Assembly (NCBI GenBank): GCA_022925895.1
Contig: JAKSYS010000347.1
Coordinates: 1-63,307, forward strand
Reading direction: 5' to 3'
Length of the DNA: 63,307 nt
Origin: Fragilaria crotonensis
Lineage: Eukaryota > Bacillariophyta > Fragilariophyceae > Fragilariales > Fragilariaceae
Shown: positions 12,380 to 22,953 of the stretch, piece after piece
How positions within the stretch are numbered: position 1 is the first letter of the stretch
Layout: each line of letters starts with the position of its first letter
Notes under the pieces: generated by a model
The model's input: the letters and a program-made list of their open reading frames with translations, nothing else
Database searches by the model: none
What the model was told of the DNA's origin: nothing
Program-made: the position numbers and the translations under genes

Positions 12380-13152
12380 ATGCATGTATCTTTAACAAGC
12401 AAGTGTGAAAAAGAAAGTGTGAGAAAGGCAACAATTTGAAGGATCCACGTATATTACGCCATGCTTTTTGAATCAGATAGGGTTTTTTGAATGAGAAGCA
12501 GTTCGCCATGTATGTTTAATTTATACCATGACATGATTGAATCATGATTTTTTACAGTACAAAATCAACATACATGCTTATGTTGTCTCATGTGTTGTGT
12601 TTGAATGCAGGTTGATAGTCAGTACAGCTGAGTTTTCCGTTACTACGTAAGTCGTACGTTGAGTTTAGTCATATCTATTGTTGACATTCCTGCAGTTGTG
12701 CCGTAGCATTGCATAGTATATACATATCTTAGCGTGTATTTTTACCACTACTTGTTTTACTTAGGTACAATATTATGTTCTATATTCACAACTATTAATG
12801 GTAATTCATACTACTTCAGAGTTTGTATCGACCAAAAATTAGATTTACATAGAGAGTTCTGGTAGTTATATAAGAATCATAAAAAATTGATTTCCAATTG
12901 CTACGTACCATATGTAGTAGAAACTGCGCGTTCCATTTTTTAGCCTGTTCCCATGAAAGCAATATAGCATACATGTACATAGTTAATATATCTATTATAA
13001 AAGTAATATATGTATACATATATGCGTCATGTGTTTATACACCACATATACAAGCATTTCCTAAGTATTTTGAGTTCCTGTACTCAAGTCCCAGGTGCGG
13101 AGTCACCCCTTTTTTGCATAGAAACAATGTAATCCCTTTTTCGTGCGTTATG
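12380..13152. other. AT-rich interval without a recognised gene
   Basis: Strong AT bias and TACATATATG-type words; only short frames. It separates copy B from the palindrome cluster to its right. Confidence 0.5.
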
Positions 13153-13214
13153 TGTTTGTGGTGTCATGTATGACACCACAAACAATTGCACGATTGCTTC
13201 TCAGAAGCAATTGT
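13153..13214. repeat. cluster of two perfect inverted repeats
   Basis: The first has 14-bp arms, GTTTGTGGTGTCAT (13154-13167) and its exact complement (13170-13183), with a 2-base centre; one more base pairs at the outer edge. The second has 9-bp arms, ATTGCTTCT (13193-13201) and 13203-13211, around one base. It is nested in an ACAATTGC/GCAATTGT pair (13182-13189 and 13207-13214). These could be the ends of a small transposon or a hairpin-forming regulatory site. Confidence 0.75.
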
Positions 13215-13374
13215 GCATTCGTTTGTTTCGCGATTGTCACCATTGCTGTCGGATCAGGAAGAGTTGCCACTAAGTTGTCGAAGACGCGCTCGCATTGCCA
13301 CCAGTGGTGGTCGTTGCGAGGAACTGAACTGACATCGTGCGGCCTTTACTTGCCAGAAAGCAAGAGAGGGCCCG

Positions 13375-15411
13375 ATGTCGCATAATCGACGTGGTGGTGA
13401 TAGGGTCGCGGGCGTGGAAAATAAGACTTCCCCATGCAAGACGTCGGTGCTAAATTTGGGGAAGACACCGCAAGTGCCAGGATTGCATGATGTGGACGAG
13501 AAGAAGGACGCAAATAAACAACTGCCAGCAAAGCGCAACGAGAGGGAGAGTCTCCTGACAAGAAATAGGAGGATTATGAGGCTGTTGTCGATGGCAGTTA
13601 TTCCTGAGGAGAGGAGTGCTTTGGCGACGGTTCCGGCAGGCAAGCAAGGATGAAAAGAAGCATGAAATCAGAACAAAGCAATCTGTGCCACGTTATGATG
13701 AGTTGGATCGCCAAAGCCTTTCAATGTGAGCCGTTCCAGCTACGACGGGCGGGCGACATGTTCCCGAGGCACGGATTGAATCGAGTTCCTTAACAAATTT
13801 TATATTATGGATGTCATTCTGAACCGGGCGCCTTCATCAGCAGCAGTGACGGGGGTGCAGGCTCCATCTGATCACAGGAAACAACCTGTTGTTGACTGTG
13901 ACGTGGTCCGACCACTTCGATTGTACCAGCCGGACGACGCTCTACCTGAGAAGGATTATTGTTATAGGGCTGCTATCCTTTTCTTACCCCAGTGTGGCGT
14001 GTTCTACTGTCATAGGGAGCGTCGTAGGGGAGATGCTGGTGTGCCGGGCTCGTTCATAGCCCATGACATGAGCTGGCTACGCCTGCAACGTGAGCTGACA
14101 TGTGGTGGTCGTGAGGTGTCTTACACGTTTGGCAGCGACAGCTTTGTGAAGCGTTTATACTGAGCGTACGGGCCATCGTGTCTATCGTGATGAGCATGAC
14201 TTCAGCTCTGGTTGGCACTTCCTTGATGAGAATCACCGCGTGTCGGCGTGGAGGATTTCCACTGGGAGAACGCACCATTCCCAGCAGAACCGAGTCATCT
14301 ACAGGGCTGTTCAATGCCACGATGTGGATGGTCCCAAGTTGGCGCCTGATTTATTACAGGGCTACAACAACTTTGGCACCTGCCCTCGCGACTATCTGGC
14401 TGCCGAGTACCAACAGCGGCTTTCTTCTTCTTCCAGTGCTAGGAAAGATGGACGGCACTATGTTGCCGGGTATCTTCACTACCAGCTGCCTGATTCTTGT
14501 TGGATCATCGATCCCGTGGACAACCACTTTGTTGATGTGATGGTTGATGTCGACACGGTTGGTAACGGGACAAGGAATCGCCAGTCTGTTGTCATGATCC
14601 GGAATGTCACTAAGATCAACACTGACAATGACCACATCGGATTGCTTGAGCGTATCACGTCGCACAACGCGGAGCTTCGGAAGGTGGAGGGTAAGGGACA
14701 TGCATGCAATAAATGTGAGGATCTTGGGACGATGCATGCCATCGAACAAGAATACCACTTGGAGGGTGGGCACGCCGGCTCCGTACTCTGCAAACGGGAA
14801 GGTTCCGGGGATGCCCTTCGTGATTTAGTTGTTGACTTGGCGAGCCTTGGGAGTCGCTGCTTCCCGACGGTGTACTCGCCCGTTGTTAGGGACGTGGAGG
14901 GGGACTCCGGCATGCTTCCAGTTGTGCCAATGGGCGGTGAGGCTCTCACTGATACCGAAGATGCTGACGAGGCGATGGATGGGCATGATGTGGAGCTTGA
15001 TGACGACGAATCAATCGTCCATGAGAAGGCTCGGGCAAAGTTGAGCGTTGCCGAAGGGTCGGGTACACCATCGACATGAGTATCAACCTCGGGAACGCGT
15101 CGCACTTCGATGTGCATGACGCGTCCCCAGGCTACAGTGTGTGGACTGAGGAGGTGCCTGGCCGTGGTGCCAACTTTTTTTTTGTCCTTCCAAATGTATA
15201 TGGAACAAAACCTGATGGGCGGAGCACCTTCAGTGGCATGGCGGTGAGGCTTGGCCATGGCGTGGCCATCAGCTGGAATGGCCGCGTGATCCGTCATTGT
15301 ACATCCGTTTCCCAAATTGTACGGATGCCTGGTGTCCACCAGCAGCAGACATACTCAATGCATCTCTCAAGCAAACCAAGATACCAAGGCATTCTATTCT
15401 GGCATATTTGA
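13375..15411 (+). CDS. unnamed repeat-associated protein, frames interrupted by slips
   Basis: Three or four consecutive plus-strand frames appear to form one protein of about 500-600 residues. A leading 92-codon frame (13375-13653) is only tentatively linked. The frame from 13807 ends at 14163, and coding resumes one base on with ERTGHRVYRDEHDFSSGWHF. The long frame to 15079 has Cys pairs (HACNKCEDLG; SVLCKREG) and an acidic tail (DTEDADEAMDGHDVELDDDE). The last frame overlaps by 4 bases and holds the best-conserved looking block, LGNASHFDVHDASPGYSVW, then GVAISWNGRVIRHCTSV (about 15079-15309). That His/Asp-containing, Gly-rich block looks like a beta-rich domain I have the impression of having seen in algal repeat proteins, but I cannot name it. 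A large minus-strand frame at 14479-15339 is its shadow. Confidence 0.45.
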
Positions 15412-17029
15412 TTGGAAGACGTAGTGCTAGGTTTGCAGCACTGTTTTGCAACATCCATAAAGTCACGACAAGTCACCTTACTCTTGTTGGTGCAAACTGA
15501 ATTTGTCTTATTGACATTGCATTTTTGTTGTTGTTGTCTTCTGGTCAGGTTGTGGGTTGATGCACATCACAACATTGCCTTCACCAGCAGCATTAACAAA
15601 AATCTTGAGAAGGTCCATCATCATCACATTCATCTTCACCTGTAAGGTGTAGTCTACTGGTGCTGACCAAATAATAACACATCAACAAGTTCCTGGTGAC
15701 AGACCATGATGAAAGGAAAGTGGTGCAATCTGGGTTTGGGGAGGATGTTAAGAGTGGCTGGACATGGAAGTTTGTAATCAACAAGCTCAAGCCTGAGCAT
15801 TCATAAGGAGAGCACTATGCGACGACTCTCCGCTCCGTCTCACTTCTTTTTGTCCAATACATGGCAGTAGTACTCTAAAGATTTTGTTTGTTCCTCACAG
15901 AACTTGAATCCTCGCTTTGACAGCTAACCAAGCATAGCCACCATTCAAGGGTTTCATCGAATTTTGTAGCTCCTTGCTGCGGAGTGTTGTATGTTCTGGT
16001 CATGGAAACTTGCTCTCTTATTGGAGAGCTCCTGCATGCAAAGGATGGTGTCCTTTATCTAGGTTGCAGGATCATCCCAGCCACTCCAAGCAATTCAAGC
16101 AACGTAAGAGGAGTGATTTGCCTAGCAATTGACAATCCAAGACGTCCTTCATTACAGGGTGTTGTATGGATAGAGTAGCAAGCAAATTGTTTCTTAGGCT
16201 ACAGCATGAACTACCTGGTGGAAGCAATTAAGGAGACTATGGTCTCCATGCAACATTCCACAAGTATCAAAATCTCCAACAATATTGCCTTGTACGCCTC
16301 AATGAGTAAAACTCAAGCACCAAGGCTCTCAGCAATCCACCATAATGGTTCCATCTGCTGACTTTAATTGTTTATAGCACTACTACATTCTGGAGACAAA
16401 AGACAGCATCAAGCAGAGTGCATGAGTCTAGAATGGCAAGGAGGTGAGCAGAGCATCACTACTAGTCCATAACCAAAGACTGCATGAATGTCATCTAGCC
16501 TTTGCTTGAGTGAAACGAACTACAGAAATGTATGGGTAACAAACATGGTTGAGCTGCCATATCATAACATCTAATGCAATTGGTGTGGCACAGGTGTCCC
16601 AGTCAAACATAATTGCGCCTGTTTGCCAGCAAATTCCACCATTGTATCATTCTCATCACATTGAATGTCAAAAAGAAAAGATGGATCCTCTTGGTGCAAT
16701 TGGCAAAGGAAGTGAACCATCACGCACATAGCTAGTACTTCCAGGATCAGAGCGTGCCTATTTCAACACAATCATAGGCAATTTCCTGTGCAATAGACAG
16801 ATACTCCAGAGGCAGATTTTCACAAGGACTGAGAATGAACTCGCATCTCCCTCTGAGGCTGTTCTCTCTGAAAGGAGATCAAAGTCTCCATTCATGAGCT
16901 TCAAGTTGATCTTGGTTTTCATGTTATGGATAAATTGGCTGGAAACATTGAAATCTTTTGGCAACATATTGCAAAACAAGCCTCTCATCCACCGCTCATG
17001 CAGCCACACCCATATTGTGTGCAGCACCA
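15412..17029. other. no recognised gene
   Basis: Short frames on both strands, none with a motif or consistent continuation. It may contain the decayed upstream part of the plus-strand recombinase relic that begins about 17030. Confidence 0.4.
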
Positions 17030-17720
17030 TGCATAGTGTTTGATCTTGGGTTTTTATTTCCTCGTTTGCCCCGGCAAATACCTTGGGCGCACCTGCCCCA
17101 CCTGCACTGTTTCAACTCTGCGACGTCCCATTTTGGGTGGGATTGCGCGCCTTGCCACGGCTACTTGTTGCGATGCCGAGGACTTGCTGGCTGCCACCTT
17201 TGTCACACTCACCTTTACTCAACAGATGCAAATGGAGTGCGCAATGAAATGATCGGCCATGGCTGCTCAGGACACCCCGACATTTTCCCTGTGCTTGCGT
17301 TAGCCTCAAGAGTCATAATGCTCTGTGCCCAGGGTGCCTCACCCGAGCGAGACCACTCTCAATGGCGTCCGCACCCATCCGGGCGCCCCCTTTCCATACC
17401 TCACATTGGCTTCCCTTACCACACATATCCGCGCCGCGCTCCACCTGCACCCAGATCCTACCTACACTCTTGCAGATGTTTCCATTTGCTCCACTCAGGC
17501 TGGGGGCATGGCTCATTCCTGTGTGCTGGCGTCGACAGCAATCACATCCGCTTTGTTGGCAGTTGGCGGTCCGATGAGATGGTTCGATTCATGTTCAGGC
17601 ACAGCCTGTCATGACCGGCCTCCCTGCTGCAATGCTTCAAGGCGGCACCATTCTCATCACTCCCCCATATCCGCTAAACTCCCCACCCGCCTTCCGCCTC
17701 CCAATCTTTCCTGTCATGGC
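17030..17720 (+). pseudogene. tyrosine-recombinase C-terminal relic (retroelement-derived)
   Basis: Across at least four frame changes the plus strand reads FYFLVCPGKYLGRTCPT, DLLAATFVTLTFT, NGVRNEMIGHGCSGHPDIFP, LTLASLTTHIRAALHLHPD and TLADVSICSTQAGG. It ends with LCAGVDSNHIRFVGSWRSDE and AQPVMTGLAAAMLQGG. This is the order expected of the catalytic half of a tyrosine recombinase: an RPGEY-like segment, an SLRAGG-like box II region (the Arg is degraded here to STQAGG), then a GRWRSDE-like segment before the nucleophile Tyr. It lies immediately left of the repeats at 17722 and may have been truncated by that insertion. Clearly non-functional as written. Confidence 0.6.
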
Positions 17721-17721
17721 T

Positions 17722-17835
17722 CTATATTTGGAAGTCAAGCTAGTATTCATGTGAGACTGATGTTCTATCTTTGGGTTCTACTAGCCCTAGTAATCCACTC
17801 TCTCTCTCTTCCTCCATTACATTCCTTTGTACTGT
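17722..17835 (-). repeat. split direct repeat B2
   Basis: Matches 18034-18143 imperfectly: both begin CTATAT on the plus strand and share GCTAGTAT, CATGTGAGAC, ATGTTCT, TAGCCCTAGTAAT, TCTCTCTCTTCCTC and CATTCCTTTG. Confidence 0.65.
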
Positions 17836-17858
17836 CTTGCGCAGGCGGTGTGTGGGAA

Positions 17859-17987
17859 TTTAGCTATCTAGGTTTGGTTCTTGAGCCGTCATCTTTGTTG
17901 GATTCGAATCCAATCAATGTTAGACTCCTCCTTAGGATGTTGCTGTCCGCTTGTCCGTCCACTTGTCCTCTGTTCTTGCACATCCCA
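17859..17987 (-). repeat. split direct repeat A2
   Basis: Matches 21900-22027 over its full length with scattered differences; shared words include GAATCCAATCAATGT, AGACTCCTCCTTA and TTGCTGTCCGCTTGTCCGTC. Confidence 0.8.
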
Positions 17988-18033
17988 CGGAGCTAACTCC
18001 TAGTCCTGTTATTGTTCACTCCAGGCACCTTCC

Positions 18034-18143
18034 CTATATGGGAGTCTAGCTAGTATGCATGTGAGACCGATGTTCTGGCATCAGGATCTAGCCCTAGTAA
18101 TCTTCTCTCTCTCTTCCTCTGTTGCATTCCTTTGCTTGTACAG
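18034..18143 (-). repeat. split direct repeat B1
   Basis: Imperfect copy of 17722-17835. It may extend leftward to about 18000, where TCCTGTTAT resembles TCCTGTCAT at 17709, bringing it next to A2. Confidence 0.6.
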
Positions 18144-18239
18144 TTTTGTACGCCCATTTTCTTCTTGGTTTATGTCTGACCAACTGTGACCATCTTGGGA
18201 TTCATTGTCATCTCTGTCGCAACCCCTCTGGTGTGTTTT

Positions 18240-19514
18240 GATGTAGTGCATGAAAGCAAGAGTCCCCTTTCCAACTGCTGATCAGCTTTATTGTTTCCAC
18301 TAGCACGCCTGCTTTGAACTATGGCGGCAATGGCCGCCTTCAATCTGAGCTAGGGGGTGCCCAGCTTGTTTAGTGGGAAGCCAAGTTGGTCCTTGCCATA
18401 CAGTACTGGTGCTGGCCTCACTTGCATTGAGGCGTGATCTCTGACATAGATGCAGGGTGCTTCTCCCACACTAGATTGATGGGCCTCCCCATGGCGTTTC
18501 CCCATTTTGTTCCACCCTTGACATACCCCAAAACTCTGGCCACTACGTTTGCTACTAATGCCCTGACCGGGCGGAGCGGATCGTGGTCCTCGGAGGACTC
18601 CATCCTATACTGGCTTGCTTATGGTCATCCCTCTGTCACTATTCTTCTGGGTCCTGCATGTAATCAACACTGTGTCCGCGTTTGATAATTCTGCTGCCTC
18701 TCTGCTCCTTAATGTGCATCCCTGCCATCTGAACTCAACGTCTTCCACTCCTCTTCCCTTGACAGTAGCACGCCCTCACCACAAGCTCCTCGCACTGCGA
18801 AAAAGAAGGCTGTCACAATGAGTTGTCCTGTCGCCTCCTGTAGCTCCGTCCTTATCATCCTCGAGGCAATCAAGACTACGGCTGCTGGAACTGCCTGCTG
18901 CTGGAGCGTCTCAGGTCTTCAATCGCATACCCCTTCAGCTGAGCGGCCAAACGGGTTTGAGTCGTCCACGAGTGTCATGCATGGGGCTCCCATGTTTGTG
19001 AACCTGAAGGGCCTGTGCCACTGTCAATGGCGGCACGAACTGTGCCTGCTTGCCATCCAGAGCAAGCTCTCATAACTCGATCGGTGGTCCCGGAATCGAC
19101 CAGCCTTCTCGCACAGCCGCGGCTGTGAAGCAAGAGAACAGCGCAAGTTGTTCACCGCGGTCCGGCCTTTGAGGTATGGTCATGTCGGTACCCAATTGCT
19201 TCGAGGAACCCCAAGTATCTCTCAGCTGACACTTTGCTGGGAGCGGGTTCCGTTGGTACTAACTGCTGTGTTTTGGGCGGCAGCCGCAGCAGCTCTCCAA
19301 GAACACAAGTGATGACCGTCGGAGGCAATGGGATGATCTGGAATGACTGCGGGACGATGTGAGATGAGGATCGATCAGAAATCATCAAGGACAAAGAACA
19401 GTCGTCGAGCTGGAAATCCGGGAAGAGGGCGTTGGCCAGCACAGGGTTCTGTACCCTATGTGCACTAAAGCTAAAAATTGGGTCTTTTTCAATCACGGGA
19501 ATTCGTGATTTCAT
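18240..19514 (-). pseudogene. end of pol plus tyrosine recombinase, frame-broken
   Basis: Starting at 19514 on the minus strand, a 120-codon frame carries SFQIIPLPPTVITCVLGELL. From memory this resembles the segment that precedes the recombinase in diatom elements of this type. Then follow, across frame shifts, PPLTVAQALQVHKHGSPMHD, LKPVWPL, LITCRTQKNSDRGMTISKP, DPLRPVRALVANVVARVLGY, QLGFPLNKLGTP, a degraded SLR-type box II, and GVLVETIKLISSWKGDS, with HYIK in an adjacent frame supplying a candidate Tyr. The order matches N-terminal, central and catalytic recombinase segments. Many stops and shifts make it non-functional as written. Confidence 0.55.
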
Positions 19515-20435
19515 TCCAGGATGACTTTTTAGAATAATAACGACACGAAAATGTCTGGTAATGTTATTTTTTGGTTATTACTCTTACAATTTCAATGATT
19601 GATACACAGGTCTGTGCAGTCTTTTAGGATACAAATGAGCATGGAAATGGATTCAAAAATATTTGAAACAAAAACATGTATACACCTGTATAAAGTATAT
19701 ACAATTATCAAAACATATAGTTGGTTATTCAAATAAATCATTCTAATTAAATATGCAACAATAATTTGTAGATAGACAAACATATCAAAGTATACATATG
19801 TATGAGAAATGTGGGAACACAATTTTTAGGAGTATATACAATATTTTATGTACAAAATTGTTCTTTTTGAACGCAATACTTATTCATTAACAAATAAGTA
19901 TAAAAATTCAAAACATGCACCTATGTATCATTCAAAATACAACAGGATTTATGCATAGGAAATCTTTAAAGCCTGTGATGATGTCAACAAATGGACGTTT
20001 ATACTTGAGTATTGTTAAGTGATGTTGGGTAGAATGCCACAAAAGAAGATTTTAATTAGATGATTAAATCTGCTTGTTTGTCTGCATTGTCAAGTGAGGA
20101 ATGTCTAGCTACTTGTCTTTTGGACGCTTCAAAGTATCTCTCACATTTTTAATGCACACTGGAGACTTTAAGCTTTTCAGGGGATATCTTTTTCTACGTA
20201 AACTTAATACCAAGCTGAGCTGTGGAGTTTTGTCGGATTTTCCTGCCAATTCAAATTCAAAACAATACTTTTAATCAGAAGGTTGTTTGTCAACCTTGAT
20301 GACTGAGGACCGTATTTTTTGTCTCAGGGACATTTTATGGTATCCTTGTCCATTTTACTTAAGGGTTTTTTAATATTGGAATTTGTGAAGGATTCCCTCA
20401 GAATGGTTGTGTCACAATTCCTATTAATTTTTTAA
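19515..20435. other. AT-rich segment in place of the expected reverse-transcriptase region
   Basis: Composition changes abruptly from GC-rich coding sequence on both sides to a strongly AT-rich stretch with no coding motif. A pair of similar sequences, each containing GGAGACTTTAAGCTT, lies at about 20151 and 20434, the second exactly at the border with the gag-like gene. This could be an insertion, or filler joined to a deletion of reverse transcriptase. Confidence 0.45.
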
Positions 20436-21875
20436 TGCATAATGGAGACTTTAAGCTTCTCTGGGGATTTCATCTCGGCCACAGAGTTCTCAGCCCTTCC
20501 CCGGGAACCAGTGGGCGTAGTAGTGGGCAATCCTGTGCTCCACAAGGAAGGAAGCCATGGTGTGTGCAATGGCCAGGTGAAGGGGGTCCTCGTCGCCGAA
20601 ACTGGACTGAGCGATCCACCACCCCGCTGGCGATGAGCTGTCTCCTTGACAAAGCATCACCTTGTCGGCTCACCACAACCGGCCCACTTGATGCTCAATC
20701 CAACCCCCCACCAGGGCTGCGAGGAAGAACTCAAGCAAATCTTGCATTCCCCTCCCAACAAGATCTTGACCAAAGCAGAAGCGCCACGCGATGCCGCCCT
20801 GCATGCAGTATCCTCCCATGCATCGTTGGATGCGTTACTTTGGCTCCAACCACACAAGTCGTTGTTCCCTCCGGTCCTAGTGCGGACGACAGTCGTGTTG
20901 CTTGGCTGAGAAGTAAGATAGTACTTCGTCAAGTGGACATCTCTTGCCCAGGCATCGGCACGCGGTTTCATGGCCAGGCTGACATGGGCTCCGGCAACAA
21001 CCCCAAGGCCTTGGGCTCGGGTCCTCTTCGTCGCTAGGTTCCACAACCAGGCCGCGACGTACGATGCGCGGTTGGCGAGCAGTGACGAGGATGGGTCTTC
21101 GCCTGCTGGCTCGGCGCGTGCGTTTATGGCTGCGATTGCAGCCAGACAAAGTGTGGTGGCGTCAATTGTGTATGCATCCATCAAGGCGACGACAAGAAAG
21201 CCCGGTAGGGGAAGGACAAGGTTTGGGATTTTTACCACGGACATCTGGACAAGCACTTCCTCCACAACACCCCTGTCGACCTCGCGTTTGTCACAATGTC
21301 ATCGTCGTCCTCATCGCTCAGCTCAAGAATGTATCTGCAATCGGCCTTGGTGTTCCGTTTACCACGCTTTTGCCTGCTCGAGGATCGAGTGCTGGTGGCA
21401 GAGGCGTCATCCCTCTTTGCTATACCTGGTGGCTTCTTAGCCGTTGCCTCGTCAGCCGCCAGGATCGGGATCAGATCAGTGGGTTGCATCCAGTTCATCA
21501 TTGTTGTCCATTCTATGGTGGCGCCGGTCTGGCAGGCATACGTGCCAGTCCGGTTGATGGTCATTTAAGCTGCCATACTACCGCCTGCTCCTCCCATGAG
21601 GGGGCCCAGCAGAGGTCACCACCGGCATAGACCAGGTCATCTGGCATGCTGTCGACATGAATGTTGTGGATGACGCGAACCCACCCGTCATGGAGCGCTA
21701 CAAGATGTCCAATCTTCGGGGACAGAAGCAGGAAACCGTGTACTGAAGTCAGGTCGCGGGTGTACAAGGATGCAAACAAACGAGCTGAATCGTCCCGATG
21801 CGTCTTGGAAAATCGTGGTGGCCCAGCATGACTTAGTGAAGGTGATAGGGAGGTCATCGAGGACATGGATGTCAT
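20436..21875 (-). CDS. gag-like protein of the minus-strand element (frame slips)
   Basis: The ATG at 21875 opens MTSMSSMTSLSPSLSHAG and runs to QLK at 21561. One base is missing from a TTT run (plus strand 21564-21566), after which coding continues without a gap in similarity of style (MTINRTGTYACQTGATIEWT). A second one-base slip in the CCCC run at 21270-21273 leads into VVEEVLVQMSVVKIPNL and a 190-codon stretch containing SYVAAWLWNLATKRTRAQGL. An acidic LELSDEDDDD lies in the middle. After the stop at 20657 another frame stays open to 20470. No zinc knuckle is seen. The Gag role is inferred only from its position directly after repeat A1. Adding one base at each slip would give about 405 residues. 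Confidence 0.4.
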
Positions 21876-21899
21876 CTGCAGGCTTCCTAGACAGCCAAT

Positions 21900-22027
21900 T
21901 TTAACTTTCTAGGTTGGGTTGGAGCCGTCGCCTTTGTTGGATTCCGAATCCAATCAATGTGAGACTCCTCCTTACGACGTTGCTGTCCGCTTGTCCGTCC
22001 AGTCGTCCTCTGTTCTCGCACATCCCA
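21900..22027 (-). repeat. split direct repeat A1
   Basis: Imperfect copy of 17859-17987, in the same orientation, 25 bases upstream (on the minus strand) of the gag-like start codon. Confidence 0.8.
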
Positions 22028-22091
22028 GTAATCCACACTAATTACACTTCCACACTGCTACCATACGTATTACTGTAAGCGTTGTATTGCA

Positions 22092-22133
22092 TGAAGCGTG
22101 AAGCGTGAAGCGTGAAGCATGAAGCATGAAGCA
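22092..22133. repeat. 7-bp microsatellite, TGAAGCG x3 then TGAAGCA x3
   Basis: Six exact tandem heptamers, the last three differing at the final base. It overlaps the first codons of the ATPase-like frame at 22119. Confidence 0.95.
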
Positions 22134-22873
22134 TTCCCCACGATCTCATCGTTCATGGCGAATGGTACACAGCAAGGAGCGACTGTAGCGACCGTATTCC
22201 ACTCTATTAACAGAACCAACTCCAAGTATTTTACGCATTTAATAGGATCAGAACAAAATGACTTTGTCTGCAACCCAAATGGAGCTTCTGAACAGTTGAA
22301 GACCAACATGAGCGAAGGATTGACCCGCGAGGAAGCATCTGCGCGCAGGCAAGACGACGAAACGTTCAACACTATCGATCCCCGATCAAGTGTCCTGCAT
22401 GGATTTGTTGTCTCCTGCCTTGCATTAAGTCCATTCCAAGTATGAAAAAGTTCAGAGAAATCCAACCGGAGGACGCTGAGATCTTGCGAGAGTCGAAATG
22501 GACACGATACGATGCTGCGAGTTTAGTTCGTGGAGATATAATCAAGGTGATGGAGGGTGACATCGTCCCCGCGGATTGCGTATTGCTAACTTTGCTTGAA
22601 GGCGAAATCCTGGTTGATATGCGAATTATTACCGGGGAGGATAGCCCCAGATCCATCGTAGAGCTCGAAAACAAACCTTCACCTCGCCTGTACTACGGTG
22701 GGAGGGTTCTTCAGGGGTCTGCGGTTGCTGTTGTTGTTTCGATTGGCCCTAATACGTTACTGGCTTCTTTGATTCGGCAGAAGAATTTCCCTCCAAAGCA
22801 AAACGTTTTGAATGAGGAGGGCGACGACGAGGAGCTGGCATCTCGCTTTTCTCGGGATACGAGGTTAATCTAG
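22119..22873 (+). CDS. P-type ATPase actuator-domain fragment or stand-alone protein
   Basis: Two frames meet here. The upstream one (22119-22445) contains SEGLTREEASARR, which resembles the cytoplasmic N-terminal signature of H+/cation P-type ATPases. The downstream one (22442-22873, 143 codons) is the better match: LVRGDIIKVMEGDIVPADCV, a TGED tetrapeptide where ATPases have TGES, and YYGGRVLQGSAVAVVVSIGP. These are the landmarks of the actuator domain. The frame ends about 30 residues later. No phosphorylation motif (DKTGT) or transmembrane segments follow before the next gene. A short intron may join the two frames, but I cannot fix its ends. It is either a truncated duplicate or a genuine actuator-only protein. 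The TGED variant would alter the residue that drives dephosphorylation (known for the family). Confidence 0.5.
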
Positions 22874-22953
22874 GACCTCTTGTTATCCATTTAAGCCATC
22901 CAATAATAGCATGCACTATGATTAAGGTGGGTGGCGATACGGACAAATAAACT

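Larger units (their letters stand above)
17722..22027 (-). mobile_element. decayed split-direct-repeat tyrosine-recombinase retroelement (Ngaro/PAT-like), RT missing
   Basis: Read on the minus strand the order is repeat A1 (22027-21900), a gag-like gene starting 25 bases further on (21875), an AT-rich stretch where reverse transcriptase would be expected, a recombinase region (19514-18240), then B1 (18143-18034), A2 (17987-17859) and B2 (about 17835-17722). A1-ORFs-B1-A2-B2 is the diagnostic architecture of Ngaro and PAT-type DIRS-order elements. The copies are diverged, so the insertion is old. All repeats are direct, so the plus-strand recombinase relic to the left could in principle own B-A-B. 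The A copy sitting next to the minus-strand gag start favours the minus-strand reading. Confidence 0.5.

Noticed and set aside
14479..15339. 286-codon minus-strand frame opposite the 13375-15411 protein
   Set aside because: Ser/Pro/Thr-rich shadow of an acidic plus-strand coding region; no motif, and the plus strand has the better-conserved looking domain.
15984..16178. 64-codon plus-strand frame
   Set aside because: No motif, no neighbours in frame, and of the length expected by chance.
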